46,897 nucleotides of DNA. Origin: Akkermansia muciniphila. GTDB lineage: Bacteria; Verrucomicrobiota; Verrucomicrobiia; Verrucomicrobiales; V1-33. This document shows positions 37,916 to 46,877 of the stretch, one piece after another. The stretch's first letter is position 1, and each line of letters starts with the position of its first letter. A program made the position numbers and the translations under genes. The stretch covers positions 1-46,897 of the forward strand of contig CAMAUV010000035.1 of NCBI GenBank assembly GCA_945861415.1, read 5' to 3'. The notes beneath the pieces are model-generated. The model saw nothing but the letters and a program-made list of their open reading frames with translations, did no database searches and was not told the DNA's origin.

Positions 37916-39159
37916 GTGAACTCAAGGAGCTGTCGCCAGGCAAGAGGATGCTGGTGCTGGTCGTGTGCTTTCTCGCCCTAGTGTTCGACGGCGTGGAACT
38001 TGGACTGATGCCGGTGGCTTCACTCTCGGTGTCGCAGAGTCTGTTGGGCGCAGATTTCACACCGACGCTCGGAGGTGAATGGTTCGCACGCTTCACAGCG
38101 GCGCTGATGCTGGGCGCTGCCATTGGCGGCATCTTTCTCGGAAGTCTTGGCGACCGCATCGGACGCAGCCGCGCCATGGGCGTGAGCATTCTTTTTTACT
38201 CAGTCTTCGCCGCCCTCGGTGCGTGGGTAAAAACGCAGGAGCAAATGCTGGTGATGCGGTTTCTCGTCGGTCTCGGCGTGGGCGGCCTCTGGCCAAATGC
38301 TATCGCGCTAGTGTCGGAATGCTGGCCGGGAGCAAAGCGGCCGCTCGTCTCCGGCGCGATGATGGCCGGGCTGAACGCCGGCATCCTCATGCTTTCGCAA
38401 ATGGCCCGCGCATGGCCGATCACGCCGGAGTCGTGGCGCTGGATTTTTCAACTGGCAGGCTCTCCCGCGTTGCTGGGAGTCTTAGTGCTCGTCGCCCTGC
38501 CGGAATCACCTCGCTGGCGGGCCTCGAGCGGCGCGGCGAAAGGCCCGTCCACGCCACTTCGAGAGCTGTTTTCACCGAGCCTGATCCGCTTCACGCTGGT
38601 AGGCATTGTGGTCAGTGCGATTCCCATGGTCGGCGCGTGGTCGGCAAGTAAATGGATGATTCCGTGGGCTGACGACGTAGCAGGCAAGAGCCACGGCGGT
38701 TACAAGGCGGCCACGCAGGGCTGGTGGGCCATAGGAGCGGTGATCGGCAGCTTCGGCGGAGCGCAGCTCGCGCCTTTGCTCGGACGTCGGCGCAGCTATT
38801 TTCTCATCAGCCTCGGCGCGGTGGCGCTGACGGTGGCCATGTTCCAACTCACCGCGCCGCTGCGGCCGGGATTTCACGCGGTGGTATTCGCGCAGGGATG
38901 CGTCTCCACGCTCTTCTTCGGCTGGCTGGCGTTCTATCTACCGGAACTTTTCCCCACTCACGTGCGGGCAACCGGCAGCGGTCTCGCTTACAATTCCGGA
39001 CGCTTTGCCACCGCCGTGGGTGTGGTTCTGGCCGGTTTTTTATTTACTGCCCTCGGCGGCGATTATGCCCGCGTCGGCACCATCTGCGCCATGATCTACG
39101 CCCTCGGCTTTTTGGTGATATGGTTCGCGCCGGACACGAGCAACAAAGACTTTCAGTGA
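37912..39159 (+). CDS. MFS transporter (AAHS/SHS-like)
   Basis: A 415-residue, 12-helix major facilitator protein. Signatures are FLALVFDGVELGLMPVA in helix 1, the loop 2-3 motif GSLGDRIGRSRAMG, GLGVGGLWPNAIALVSE and a C-half GRRRSYFLI motif. The pattern is like aromatic-acid or sialic-acid and carboxylate transporters of the AAHS/SHS groups. Its position directly after a hydroxyacid dehydrogenase gene (overlapping ATGA) suggests uptake of a hydroxy-carboxylic acid for that enzyme. The substrate is not determined by the sequence. Confidence 0.88.
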   Translation: MSELKELSPGKRMLVLVVCFLALVFDGVELGLMPVASLSVSQSLLGADFTPTLGGEWFARFTAALMLGAAIGGIFLGSLGDRIGRSRAMGVSILFYSVFAALGAWVKTQEQMLVMRFLVGLGVGGLWPNAIALVSECWPGAKRPLVSGAMMAGLNAGILMLSQMARAWPITPESWRWIFQLAGSPALLGVLVLVALPESPRWRASSGAAKGPSTPLRELFSPSLIRFTLVGIVVSAIPMVGAWSASKWMIPWADDVAGKSHGGYKAATQGWWAIGAVIGSFGGAQLAPLLGRRRSYFLISLGAVALTVAMFQLTAPLRPGFHAVVFAQGCVSTLFFGWLAFYLPELFPTHVRATGSGLAYNSGRFATAVGVVLAGFLFTALGGDYARVGTICAMIYALGFLVIWFAPDTSNKDFQ

Positions 39160-39209
39160 TACCTCTTCGCCATGACCATTAATAACCATCCAGCACGATC
39201 CCTGATCGT

Positions 39210-40478
39210 ATGAACCGCCGCCGTTTCCTTGGGAAGGGCATGACCGCGGCCGTGGCGGGAGCTTCGTTGGCGGGCTGCGGCAGTGGAGAGAAGACGGCCG
39301 CGCAGGCCGGGCGGGCAGGCCGTCTGTTCTTCACATCGCAGGGCCGCACCGCAGTCATCAATGCGGACGGCTCCGGGTTGCGCTATTTCGATTTTAAGGA
39401 GCCTAATCAGGTGACTTGGCAGCCGGGGCCGTTTCTCTCCGATGGAAAGCGCGTCGTCTTTCTCAGCATGGAGGCGCGACGCGACGGGCCGGGGCGTCCG
39501 TTCGATAAGTTCTATCACCAGACTCCCACGCACCTGTGGCTGCACGATCTCGATGCCGGCACGCTTACGGAAATTTGCACGCGGGATCGACTAGCTCCAT
39601 TCTACACGCCGGCGTTGCTGGTTTCCGATGAACAATTGCTCGTCCAGGTGGTAAGCGACTCCGGCGGGCAGATTCTCAGCATGAACCTCGACGGTTCGGA
39701 TGCGCGCGAGTTCACGAAACTGGGCGAAGGTCTGCCCTACGGCCTGTGCCTCAGCCCGGACGGTCGGCGCGTGGCCTATCATCTGGCCAGTCCGGAGGGT
39801 TACCAAATCTGGACCAGCAACGCGGATGGATCTGAGCGCGTCCGCGTGGCGGCGCATCGCGAGCACCTTTACTTCGGACCAGTCTGGTCACCGGACGGTC
39901 AGTCGCTACTGTTTCAAAGCTGCCTTTTTCAGACCGACCCCGGACACGATTGGAGCGACGTCTGCATCGCGCGGGCGGATGGCAGTGATTTCCGGGCACT
40001 GACCGAAGGCCAGGCCATGTGGTTTGCCGCAACCTACGGCAGTCCTCAGCAACGCGGCGGAGGGTCGAACATCCCCGCGTGGACACATGACGGACAAATC
40101 CTGTTCCCGCGGCGGCTGCCCAACTCGAAAGTTCCGTGGGAGTTCCAAACGCAGCGACCAGACACCGACCACTTTAACCGTGACTACAAACCCGAATTCG
40201 CCCGCGGCGGCGTGCAACTCTGCCGACTCGATCCGCGCACCGGCACGACGACGGGGCTGACACAGGCAACGCCCGGCACCTGGGATTTCCGCGCAAGCGA
40301 ATCGGAGGACGGCAAGTCGCTGGTATTTTGCCGCGCCGAAACCGGTGACCTGCCTGCTATCCGGGTGGCGGATGCCGACGGCCAAAACTCGCGCGTGCTC
40401 ACCCGCGGCCTTGGCGACAAGGGCGCGGATCACCCGCGCTGGCTGCCAGCGCCCGCGACGTTTCAGACTCCCTCATGA
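39210..40478 (+). CDS. exported WD40-like beta-propeller lipoprotein (TolB/oligogalacturonate lyase-like)
   Basis: A 422-residue protein with a twin-arginine leader (MNRRRFLGKGMTAAV) ending in lipobox LAGC. Repeated PD40-like strands follow: LFFTSQGRTAVINADGSGLR, LSMNLDGSDAREF, IWTSNADGSERVRV and ARADGSDFRALTEG. They form a propeller similar to TolB and to oligogalacturonate lyase-type proteins. Oligogalacturonate lyase needs particular His residues that I cannot confirm here, so the enzyme name is uncertain. It lies 50 bases after the MFS gene and is probably in the same operon, possibly linking polysaccharide breakdown to uptake. Confidence 0.75.
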   Translation: MNRRRFLGKGMTAAVAGASLAGCGSGEKTAAQAGRAGRLFFTSQGRTAVINADGSGLRYFDFKEPNQVTWQPGPFLSDGKRVVFLSMEARRDGPGRPFDKFYHQTPTHLWLHDLDAGTLTEICTRDRLAPFYTPALLVSDEQLLVQVVSDSGGQILSMNLDGSDAREFTKLGEGLPYGLCLSPDGRRVAYHLASPEGYQIWTSNADGSERVRVAAHREHLYFGPVWSPDGQSLLFQSCLFQTDPGHDWSDVCIARADGSDFRALTEGQAMWFAATYGSPQQRGGGSNIPAWTHDGQILFPRRLPNSKVPWEFQTQRPDTDHFNRDYKPEFARGGVQLCRLDPRTGTTTGLTQATPGTWDFRASESEDGKSLVFCRAETGDLPAIRVADADGQNSRVLTRGLGDKGADHPRWLPAPATFQTPS

Positions 40479-40576
40479 ACCGCACTCACCCATCCGGCAA
40501 CGCTAATCCAAAGTTCCCGCCAGCGGCGGCGGAGTAGAAAACACGGCCTTCACCAAATCAATCTCCGCCAAGGCAC

Positions 40577-40834
40577 ATGAAGACATCAATCATCGCTCTC
40601 CTCCTTCTCACCACCGGCCTCGCCCAAGCCGCCAACATATCCTTCAACCTCGACAACGCCTCCGCCGCCATCGAGTCCGGTGAACCAAGGATCGGGCATG
40701 CCGGATTCGTATCAGCGGATACAAATCGATATGACCTCTGTCATAGTTTGCGGAACGCATCGGCCCCCTGCGCGGAAATCGCATTCACCATGGCGAAAGT
40801 GAAAATCAGGAGAGGGGATAGCTTCATGGAATAG
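40577..40834 (+). pseudogene. signal-peptide stub of a truncated exported protein
   Basis: The frame begins MKTSIIALLLLTTGLAQA, a convincing signal peptide, and continues ANISFNLDNASAAIESGEP for about 20 residues. It then becomes low-quality sequence that is antisense to the stub and gene at 40741-40827. The original protein is lost after about 40 codons, near 40700. It is likely a deletion scar rather than a small functional gene. Confidence 0.45.
40741..40827 (-). pseudogene. signal-peptide stub downstream of the 1194-residue gene
   Basis: An ATG at 40827 overlaps the stop of the large upstream gene (ATGA), a coupling normally seen between operon partners. It encodes MKLSPLLIFTFAMVNAISAQ, a typical signal peptide, and then eight more residues to a TGA at 40743-40741. 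The arrangement suggests that a full exported protein once followed and was deleted. Confidence 0.45.
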
Positions 40835-43800
40835 TTGACGGATTGAAGGTTTTGCCGCCGTCGGTCGAATGATAGACGCCGTCGGTATAGACAAACCACC
40901 ACTTTTCCCCGACGCGGTGTTCGCAGGCTAGGGCGATGAGGCCACCTTTGGGCACGGCGCCTTTGAGATTGATCCAGTTCCAACTGAACGCCCACGATTG
41001 GCTGGCGGAAATGCGGCTGGGGTTGATCGGGTCGAGCGCTTGGGCGATGCAGCGGGCATTCTTGGTGCCGGGCAGGCAGGCGCTGGCCACAGCGGTGAAC
41101 GGGCGCAGCCACTCAAGATGCTTTGCTTCCGGAAAGGCAAACATGTTGCCGCTGACGTTGTGTTGCAGTCCGTGAGACGTGGCGTAGCGCATGCCATCGG
41201 GTGTTTGCACCATGCGATCGTAGGCCATATTGTAGAAACCAAGGTCGTCACGGGAATGGAAGACGGAGATTGATTTCACATTGTCCCGGGACAGGTAAGC
41301 TTTCGCAGCGGTGCCCTTGACCTTGATGGCTGGCTCCCCGCGGCCCAACAGCGGCATCCATGTGTCCGGGCAGGTGGTCACGCAGACGTGGCTCATGTTG
41401 CGAGCGGCCACAGGATTGACGTATTCCCACGGCCAGACGACCACGGAGGTGATGCGTTCGTCCACAACGCCAAGCGATGTCCACGTGGTGCCAGCATCGG
41501 TGCTCTTGAAGCAGCCTTTCGATTCGGTGCCGACGTAGATGGTATCGGGATTCCTCAGATCAAAGGCAATCACTTCACCGCAAAGCGCAGATGGTCCCGT
41601 GCCATCGAAGTCGCCGCTGAAATCCAGTTTCGTCCAGGATTTGCCGGCATCGGTCGTCTTCCACAGGCCTCCGTCCCACTGGCCATCGACGACGCGCCCT
41701 GCGGCCCGGAGCATGATGGCCGGATTCGTCGGATGGATGGCCACGCTGCGGACTGAGTTGGCGGCTCCGGTCAGGTTGCCATTGATGGCGCTCCACGTCT
41801 TGCCGCCATCGGTCGTGTGCAAGATACCTTTGGAAGTCGAACGCAGGACGAGAGTGTTTTCATCCGATCGGGCGATGGCGATGCCGGTGAGCCGATCCCC
41901 TGCAGTGTTCCTGGCGGCCACAGGTGGTGGCGGGGTGGACTCGGGAAGCACGCCGGCCTTGATGTCCAGTTCGGAAACCTCCGCCGTGTAATAGGCATGT
42001 GCGTCCTGCTGAATGGCGCTGATAAAAATGCCCACATCCATTTTCTCCGGTGCGCTTTTGAAATGACTGCCGCCGAGCACCCATTTCTGGCCATCGGCAG
42101 AGGTCCACGTCGTCCATATCTTTCCCTGACGGACGATGCGCACCCACGGATGATCCTGCGGGTAAGGATAGGAACTGACACGGCTCCCGCCCAGATCATC
42201 ATTGTCCGGCGAGGACTTCTTTCCGTCCTTGGAGGTCTGCACCAGATAGACACTCTCGCCCCAGCCCCAATTGATGTTCTTACTGTTTTGAAACGCTGCG
42301 ATACCCACCCAGGCTCGCCAGTTGACGCCCTCACGGCTGTAGCGGTCGATGCGACAGGTGGCGGTGAAATCACCGGTCACCGTCCTGACTGCGGCGTGCA
42401 TTCCGTTTCCGAAAAATGTGAAGGCATTCGGCCTGGTCTGCCAGAACCCAGCCAGGGCGCTCTGCTCGCCGATGTTGCGGACTGTCCAGTCCGATGAAAT
42501 GGGATTGCCCGTCACCTCCAAGGCGCCGGAATTGATGTCCACCGACCGTGTGCCGTTGTACTTCACCCGGCACCAGAACTTGTTGGTGCCTTTGGGGAGC
42601 GGACCTTCGTATTTCACTTCGGCTGACTTGGCTTCGGCGATCTGGAAATTGCCGAGATAAATGGCGGCTTGATCGATCGTGTGCCCCCGGGGATCCACCT
42701 TCAACAGCACCTGCCCGGTACCGTCGCCCTTGGACACAGCGGTGATTTCCGGAAGGGGATATTTGCCGTCATCCGCGATTTGCAGTGCCTCGACGGGAAT
42801 CGTCTGCCGCGCCAGTTGCGGGCCTTCCCAGTCGATGTTGAAATTTCTGCCTAACAGTTTTCCGTAGAGATACCTGACTTTGAACGGATGATTTCCTTTG
42901 GTCAGTCGGCAGAAACCGGAATGCTCGGTGGTCCCCGCCTGTTCATCGCGGACGATGACATCCTGCTCGCCGACTTGAATGCGATACGCTCCGTCGATCT
43001 GTCCGTAGAAAATGTAAACGCCATCGACAGGCACCCGGAGCAGGCCTTCAAAAACCAAGGCATAACCTGCCTGGAGCGACTCTCTCACGCTGAGATCGAA
43101 TCCGCGGGAAAGTCCCTGGCGGATGGATTTGCCGTCCTTGAGTTCGTCCAGCTTCTGCCAAACTCCCTTGCTGCTATCTGTCTTCGGCGACTGCAGGAGT
43201 TCGTAGGCTAGGCCGGGGATGGTTTTTGCTCTCGATGCCGGGGCCTTGACTGGCTGGGAGGCGGTGGCTATCACGATCACAGCGGACGCGTCCTGATCGA
43301 AAACATCCGTCATTGTGAAACGGATCGTCGGGGTATTCACCGCAGCGTCCACAATCGCACGGCGGGCGCTGGGCAGCCGCTCGTGAGCTACGGCCTCAGG
43401 AGTTCCTGCACAGGCAGGGTTGTCGAATACTTCAATTTTGTAGGCAAACGAAGGCGAAGAATTTTCGGCGACTTCCCAAGTTACCGCCACCTGACTGGCA
43501 GTAGACTCGGCTTGCACGCGGGCTAACTTGGGCTTGTCGAGTGTGGGTTGGGCCGGTTGTTTCGCGCTGATTTCGTTGATCTTGTCGCCTGGCAGCGGTG
43601 GCCCTTTAAGACGTTGCGGGAGGTTGTCGGGCTTGGAGGCATACTCCAGAGCGATGAATTCGTGGTCGCCCTCGGGAATGACATTCGCCACCACGTAGAG
43701 CGTCTTATCAATGGTGATTCCATCCGCTTTCCCCCACGCGCCATCCTTGCGGTAAAATCCGAATCGACGGTCGAGCGGACGCACCACCCTGACATCCGAC

Positions 43801-44408
43801 AGAGTTTCGATGAATCCGCTGTTATGCGTCAAGGCTTTCGCCACGACAGGCAATCGCGCGATGGCAATGAGATGCCAGCGGTTGCCCTCTACATCCTTGA
43901 TCCAGCGCCCGAGATACGAGTGAGTGGCTGCCGGGTCCGTCGATTGCCAGACGCGGCACATCATGGTGTACCAGCGCTTGTTTTGTACGAAGTCCCATTT
44001 CTCCGAATGCAAAGAGGCATTGGCGCCCTCGCCGCCATAGTTGTTCTTGAAACCCAGATTGGACGCGCAATCGATGAAACGCACTGGGTGCCCACCCTTG
44101 TCGCCACCCCAGAAAGACCACACAGAACCGGGACGAAAGGCATCGTGGAGATTTTGATCCGGATTCGGTGTGGCGCCGGGCCCGTCCGGAACGCCATCAA
44201 GAAATCCCGCATAGAAACTAATGCCCGCATTCGGCACGACGCCCGTGTTCCAATTAGCGTAGTAAGTCCCCGATGCCCACCAAGGCCAGCGCAGGTCCAT
44301 CATGATGATATCCGAGTCTCCTGGAGCATTTTCCTTATACCAGGTCGCCTGAACAGGGTGCTGTGTGAGGAAGAGTATTACGGATAGTGTTAGAAATCGT
44401 GTTAGCAT
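40824..44408 (-). CDS. large exported multidomain protein (DUF3472, PA14-like, BNR/sortilin-type propeller)
   Basis: A 1194-residue exported protein with signal peptide MLTRFLTLSVILFLTQHPVQA. The N-terminal part (about 25-270) resembles DUF3472: WYKENAPGDSDIIMMDLRWP, FSFWGGDKGG-like text and NNYGGEGANASLHSEKWDF. A linker with a fibronectin-like stretch follows. A PA14-like domain (about 420-535) contains RVPVDGVYIFYGQIDGAYRI. A DUF1349-like concanavalin fold (about 650-830) contains FTATCRIDRYSREGVNW. A C-terminal BNR/sortilin-like propeller (about 850-1194) repeats ILHTTDGGKTWS and FKSTDAGTTWTSL. The layout suggests extracellular binding or processing of polysaccharide. It appears intact, and its stop overlaps a downstream stub. 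Confidence 0.8.
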   Translation of the reverse strand: MLTRFLTLSVILFLTQHPVQATWYKENAPGDSDIIMMDLRWPWWASGTYYANWNTGVVPNAGISFYAGFLDGVPDGPGATPNPDQNLHDAFRPGSVWSFWGGDKGGHPVRFIDCASNLGFKNNYGGEGANASLHSEKWDFVQNKRWYTMMCRVWQSTDPAATHSYLGRWIKDVEGNRWHLIAIARLPVVAKALTHNSGFIETLSDVRVVRPLDRRFGFYRKDGAWGKADGITIDKTLYVVANVIPEGDHEFIALEYASKPDNLPQRLKGPPLPGDKINEISAKQPAQPTLDKPKLARVQAESTASQVAVTWEVAENSSPSFAYKIEVFDNPACAGTPEAVAHERLPSARRAIVDAAVNTPTIRFTMTDVFDQDASAVIVIATASQPVKAPASRAKTIPGLAYELLQSPKTDSSKGVWQKLDELKDGKSIRQGLSRGFDLSVRESLQAGYALVFEGLLRVPVDGVYIFYGQIDGAYRIQVGEQDVIVRDEQAGTTEHSGFCRLTKGNHPFKVRYLYGKLLGRNFNIDWEGPQLARQTIPVEALQIADDGKYPLPEITAVSKGDGTGQVLLKVDPRGHTIDQAAIYLGNFQIAEAKSAEVKYEGPLPKGTNKFWCRVKYNGTRSVDINSGALEVTGNPISSDWTVRNIGEQSALAGFWQTRPNAFTFFGNGMHAAVRTVTGDFTATCRIDRYSREGVNWRAWVGIAAFQNSKNINWGWGESVYLVQTSKDGKKSSPDNDDLGGSRVSSYPYPQDHPWVRIVRQGKIWTTWTSADGQKWVLGGSHFKSAPEKMDVGIFISAIQQDAHAYYTAEVSELDIKAGVLPESTPPPPVAARNTAGDRLTGIAIARSDENTLVLRSTSKGILHTTDGGKTWSAINGNLTGAANSVRSVAIHPTNPAIMLRAAGRVVDGQWDGGLWKTTDAGKSWTKLDFSGDFDGTGPSALCGEVIAFDLRNPDTIYVGTESKGCFKSTDAGTTWTSLGVVDERITSVVVWPWEYVNPVAARNMSHVCVTTCPDTWMPLLGRGEPAIKVKGTAAKAYLSRDNVKSISVFHSRDDLGFYNMAYDRMVQTPDGMRYATSHGLQHNVSGNMFAFPEAKHLEWLRPFTAVASACLPGTKNARCIAQALDPINPSRISASQSWAFSWNWINLKGAVPKGGLIALACEHRVGEKWWFVYTDGVYHSTDGGKTFNPSTIP

Positions 44409-44794
44409 GAGGAATTAAAATTCAAAGTTCGAAATTTGAAGATTGCTATGAATTTGCTTTCTGAACGCTGCGCTGTTTAGAGAGAATTGCTTTTGTGTCG
44501 GGTTCAGCCGCTGCAATTTTGCGGCTGCACGAACCGTTGGCAAGCATTGTTATCGTGGCTTTTGCAATCTCGCGTCGGTTTTGCCGAACGACTGCTGCTC
44601 GCAGCAAGGAACCCGCGAAAGCAGTTCAAATCGTCCTGTCATAAATCCGCTGTAACACCTTGTCCGCGGCTTCGCTCGCGCGGTTGGGGTCGCAGATGGT
44701 GATGCCTTCGGGGCCGACCCGATTGACGTTCCCACTCATGAAATCTGCTGAAAGGTAATTTTCAGGTTCTAATCGGCAAGCCGGGAGTGGAGAT
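44409..44794. other. 386-bp region holding a gene remnant and a dispersed repeat
   Basis: Upstream of the large exported gene, a minus-strand frame at about 44758-44626 encodes a protein-like tail, LSADFMSGNVNRVGPEGITI then ASEAADKVLQRIYDRTI, with a stop at 44628-44626. It has no start and no family that I can name, so it is probably the 3' end of a decayed gene. The left part (44409-44480) has a small palindrome, ttcaaa/tttgaa, at 44421-44440 and a copy of a dispersed repeat at 44450-44475. Confidence 0.4.
44450..44475. repeat. copy of a dispersed 26-bp repeat
   Basis: gaatttgctttctgaacgct followed by gcgctg matches the sequence at 46728-46753 at 23 of 26 positions. Both copies lie just upstream of minus-strand genes for exported proteins. 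A partial complementary arm (gaaagcagttc) occurs at 44617-44627, so the unit may be the edge of a larger hairpin element. Confidence 0.5.
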
Positions 44795-46696
44795 TTATTT
44801 CCCCGCCTCTTTCGCGAGCCGGACGTGGTCGAACAACCGGCCTTCGAAATCGTATGCTTGGATTTCCAACTCCCCGCCATGAACGGTGACGTAGCAGAAA
44901 TGATGGCCCCGCTTGACGTGGCGTTGGAAGCCGGGACGGAACGGACCCGAACGCTCGAGAGGACCGCCGGCACCGCCGGTGATCATATAAAGCGTGCCGT
45001 CCTTTTCGACCAGCTTTCCGTCGCGGATCAGCCAAGTGCGCTCGTAGCTGTGGACGTGGCCGCACCAGACAATGTCCACGGCGTGCTTGTCGTAGAGTTC
45101 GACCAGCGGCTTCGACTGGGGGTCACCCAGCGTGGCGCGCTTGATCGGCTTCTTCCAGTCGTTGCCGTAGTCGTCGTCGGAAGAAAACGGCGGCTGGTGG
45201 TGGACGCAAATTTTCCAGCGCGCCTTCGACGCGGCAAGCTCGCGCGCGAGCCACTCGTATTGTTCGGTTCCCGGCCGCACATCCCGGTTGGTATCGAGCA
45301 TGAAGAACTGCGTGTTGCCGTAGCTGAAGGTGTAGAAATACTCGGGAGCCGGCAAACTCATGTAGTCGTAGTAGTAATGAGTGTTCTCCTCGTGGTTGCC
45401 GAGCACGGGGTAGAAGGCGACCCGCGAGATCAGCGGGTGGAGCGCCTTGAAGAACTGTTGCTCCCATTGCCACTTCAGATTTCCGGAATCCACCAGGTCG
45501 CCGGCGATTATCGCGAAGTTCGGCCGCAGCTCCCACGCTGCCTTGGCCAGCGGACCGGCCACGTCGGGCTGACGCTGGGTGTCCGAGAGCACCACGAAGC
45601 CGAAGGGCGTCTCCGGCTTATTCGCCGTCTGCAAGGTGGAGACCTCGCTCTCCAGCCGAGTAACGCTGGGGGAAGAGAGCACGCGTTCGCCATCGATGGG
45701 CGATGCGGTGCTGTAGTAATAGAGCATCTCGGGCTCCAGCCCGGTGAGTTTGATTTCGTGATACTGCCGTGCAGCGGACTCTTTGATTACGGTGCCCCGC
45801 TCCGAGCTTTCGCCCCAATTCAACTCGCCCACGCAGGAGAAGTTCGTCTCCCAGCGGATGGTCGCCTCGGTTTGCGTGATCCATTGCAAGTAGGGCTGCA
45901 CCACAATGGCGGGCTTGACCGCAGGCGGAGTGTCGACCGGCAGCCGGACGAGTTGCTCGTGATGCTCCAAGTCGTGCTTCACCCACTCCGGTTTCGCACA
46001 GACGTCGTAGAGGCGGAAGTTGATCAGGCGGCCGGCGTGCGGGAAGTTCTCGTCGCTGTCCCGATACCCGCCGATCGAGGCCTGGACGTTCTTCGGCCAG
46101 AGGATATCGCCGCTTTACTCAGCACTCGCGGCCACCGCCTCGCCGTCGAGGTAAAGCGTCATCGTGGTGCCGTCGTAAGTGGCGACCAACTGGTGGATCC
46201 GGCCTTTCTTCCATGGCTTCGAGGAGATCAAGTAGGTCAGCTTGCCATCGCCGTCGTCCGCGCCCTTGGTGGCGAGGGCGAAGTAAGGCTTCGACTCGTT
46301 GTAGCCCAGCGCGAGCCCACTTTCCACGCTACCCTTGTCGTCGAGCGCGGAGAATATCGCGCCGAAGCGAAGCGGCTCGTCAATGGTGATCCACGCGGCG
46401 AGGGTGAACTCGCGGAGCGGCAGTATTTTCGCGAGTTCCACTGTCGTTGCGGCCAGACGATGCGCGTCCTTGGCACCCGCGAAGCGCAGGCCTTTCCCGG
46501 CGATCTCTTCCTCGAGTGGCAGAACGGAAAGCTCCACGACGGGACCGAAGCGCGGCTTCAGCGATGGCTTATTCCCTGCGACCACGGCCTGGACGCTGAA
46601 ATCATAGGCAAGCCGAGGCTCGGGACCGGCGGGGTGGGCTGTGAGTCGGATTGAAAAGGCAAGCCAGGCGAAAGCAGAGATGCGAAACGAAATCAT
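44795..46696 (-). pseudogene. exported LamG plus purple-acid-phosphatase-like protein interrupted by an in-frame TAA
   Basis: One frame of 633 codons runs from ATG 46696 to 44795 and is broken only by TAA at 46117-46115 (codon 194). Before the stop lie a signal peptide and a LamG/concanavalin-like domain, with REFTLAAWITIDEPLRFGAI and MTLYLDGEAVAAS. After it the frame continues SGDILWPKNVQASIGGYRD, completing the LamG domain. A purple acid phosphatase N-domain follows, then a metallophosphatase with SDTQ, AGDLVDSG, GNHE, HHQPPF and GHVHSYERT. All metal-ligand motifs are intact. Relatives probably have Gln at the stop position (CAA to TAA). An ATG at 45982 could allow the phosphatase part to be made alone, but without export. 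It may be a recent pseudogene or a sequence error. Confidence 0.8.
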
Positions 46697-46727
46697 GGGC
46701 GCAGGAAGATATGGCGATTTCCGATAG

Positions 46728-46753
46728 GAATTTGCTTTCGGGACGCTCCGCTG
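46728..46753. repeat. second copy of the dispersed 26-bp repeat
   Basis: gaatttgctttcgggacgct followed by ccgctg lies 32 bases upstream of the phosphatase gene start and matches 44450-44475 at 23 of 26 positions. A related form is built into the hairpin at 46827-46877. Confidence 0.5.
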
Positions 46754-46826
46754 GCACCCTCCCAGTTTATGGTCCGCTCAAAGTGAGAGGATTCGGGTTC
46801 ATGGATAGTGGCTGCCACCTGCTTGG

Positions 46827-46877
46827 CAATCTGCTTTCGGAGCGAAGGCCGGAGGCCGCAGCGTAGAAAGCAGATTG
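46827..46877. repeat. perfect 12-bp inverted repeat with 27-bp centre
   Basis: The arms caatctgctttc (46827-46838) and gaaagcagattg (46866-46877) are exact reverse complements. Read on the minus strand, the left arm is followed by tacgctgcg, similar to the body of the dispersed 26-bp repeats. It looks like a complete unit of a short palindromic element family. No gene overlaps it. Confidence 0.6.

Noticed and set aside
15917..46117. Reassignment of TAA/TAG to a sense codon as an explanation of the in-frame stops.
   Set aside because: TAA and TAG are used as ordinary ends of intact genes here (for example cstA ends in TAG, the prepilin peptidase in TAA). Recoding also cannot explain the frameshifts and deletions.
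44825..46654. A 609-codon plus-strand open frame over the phosphatase gene.
   Set aside because: It is antisense to the LamG-phosphatase frame, has no recognisable domain, and is explained by the high GC content of the real gene.
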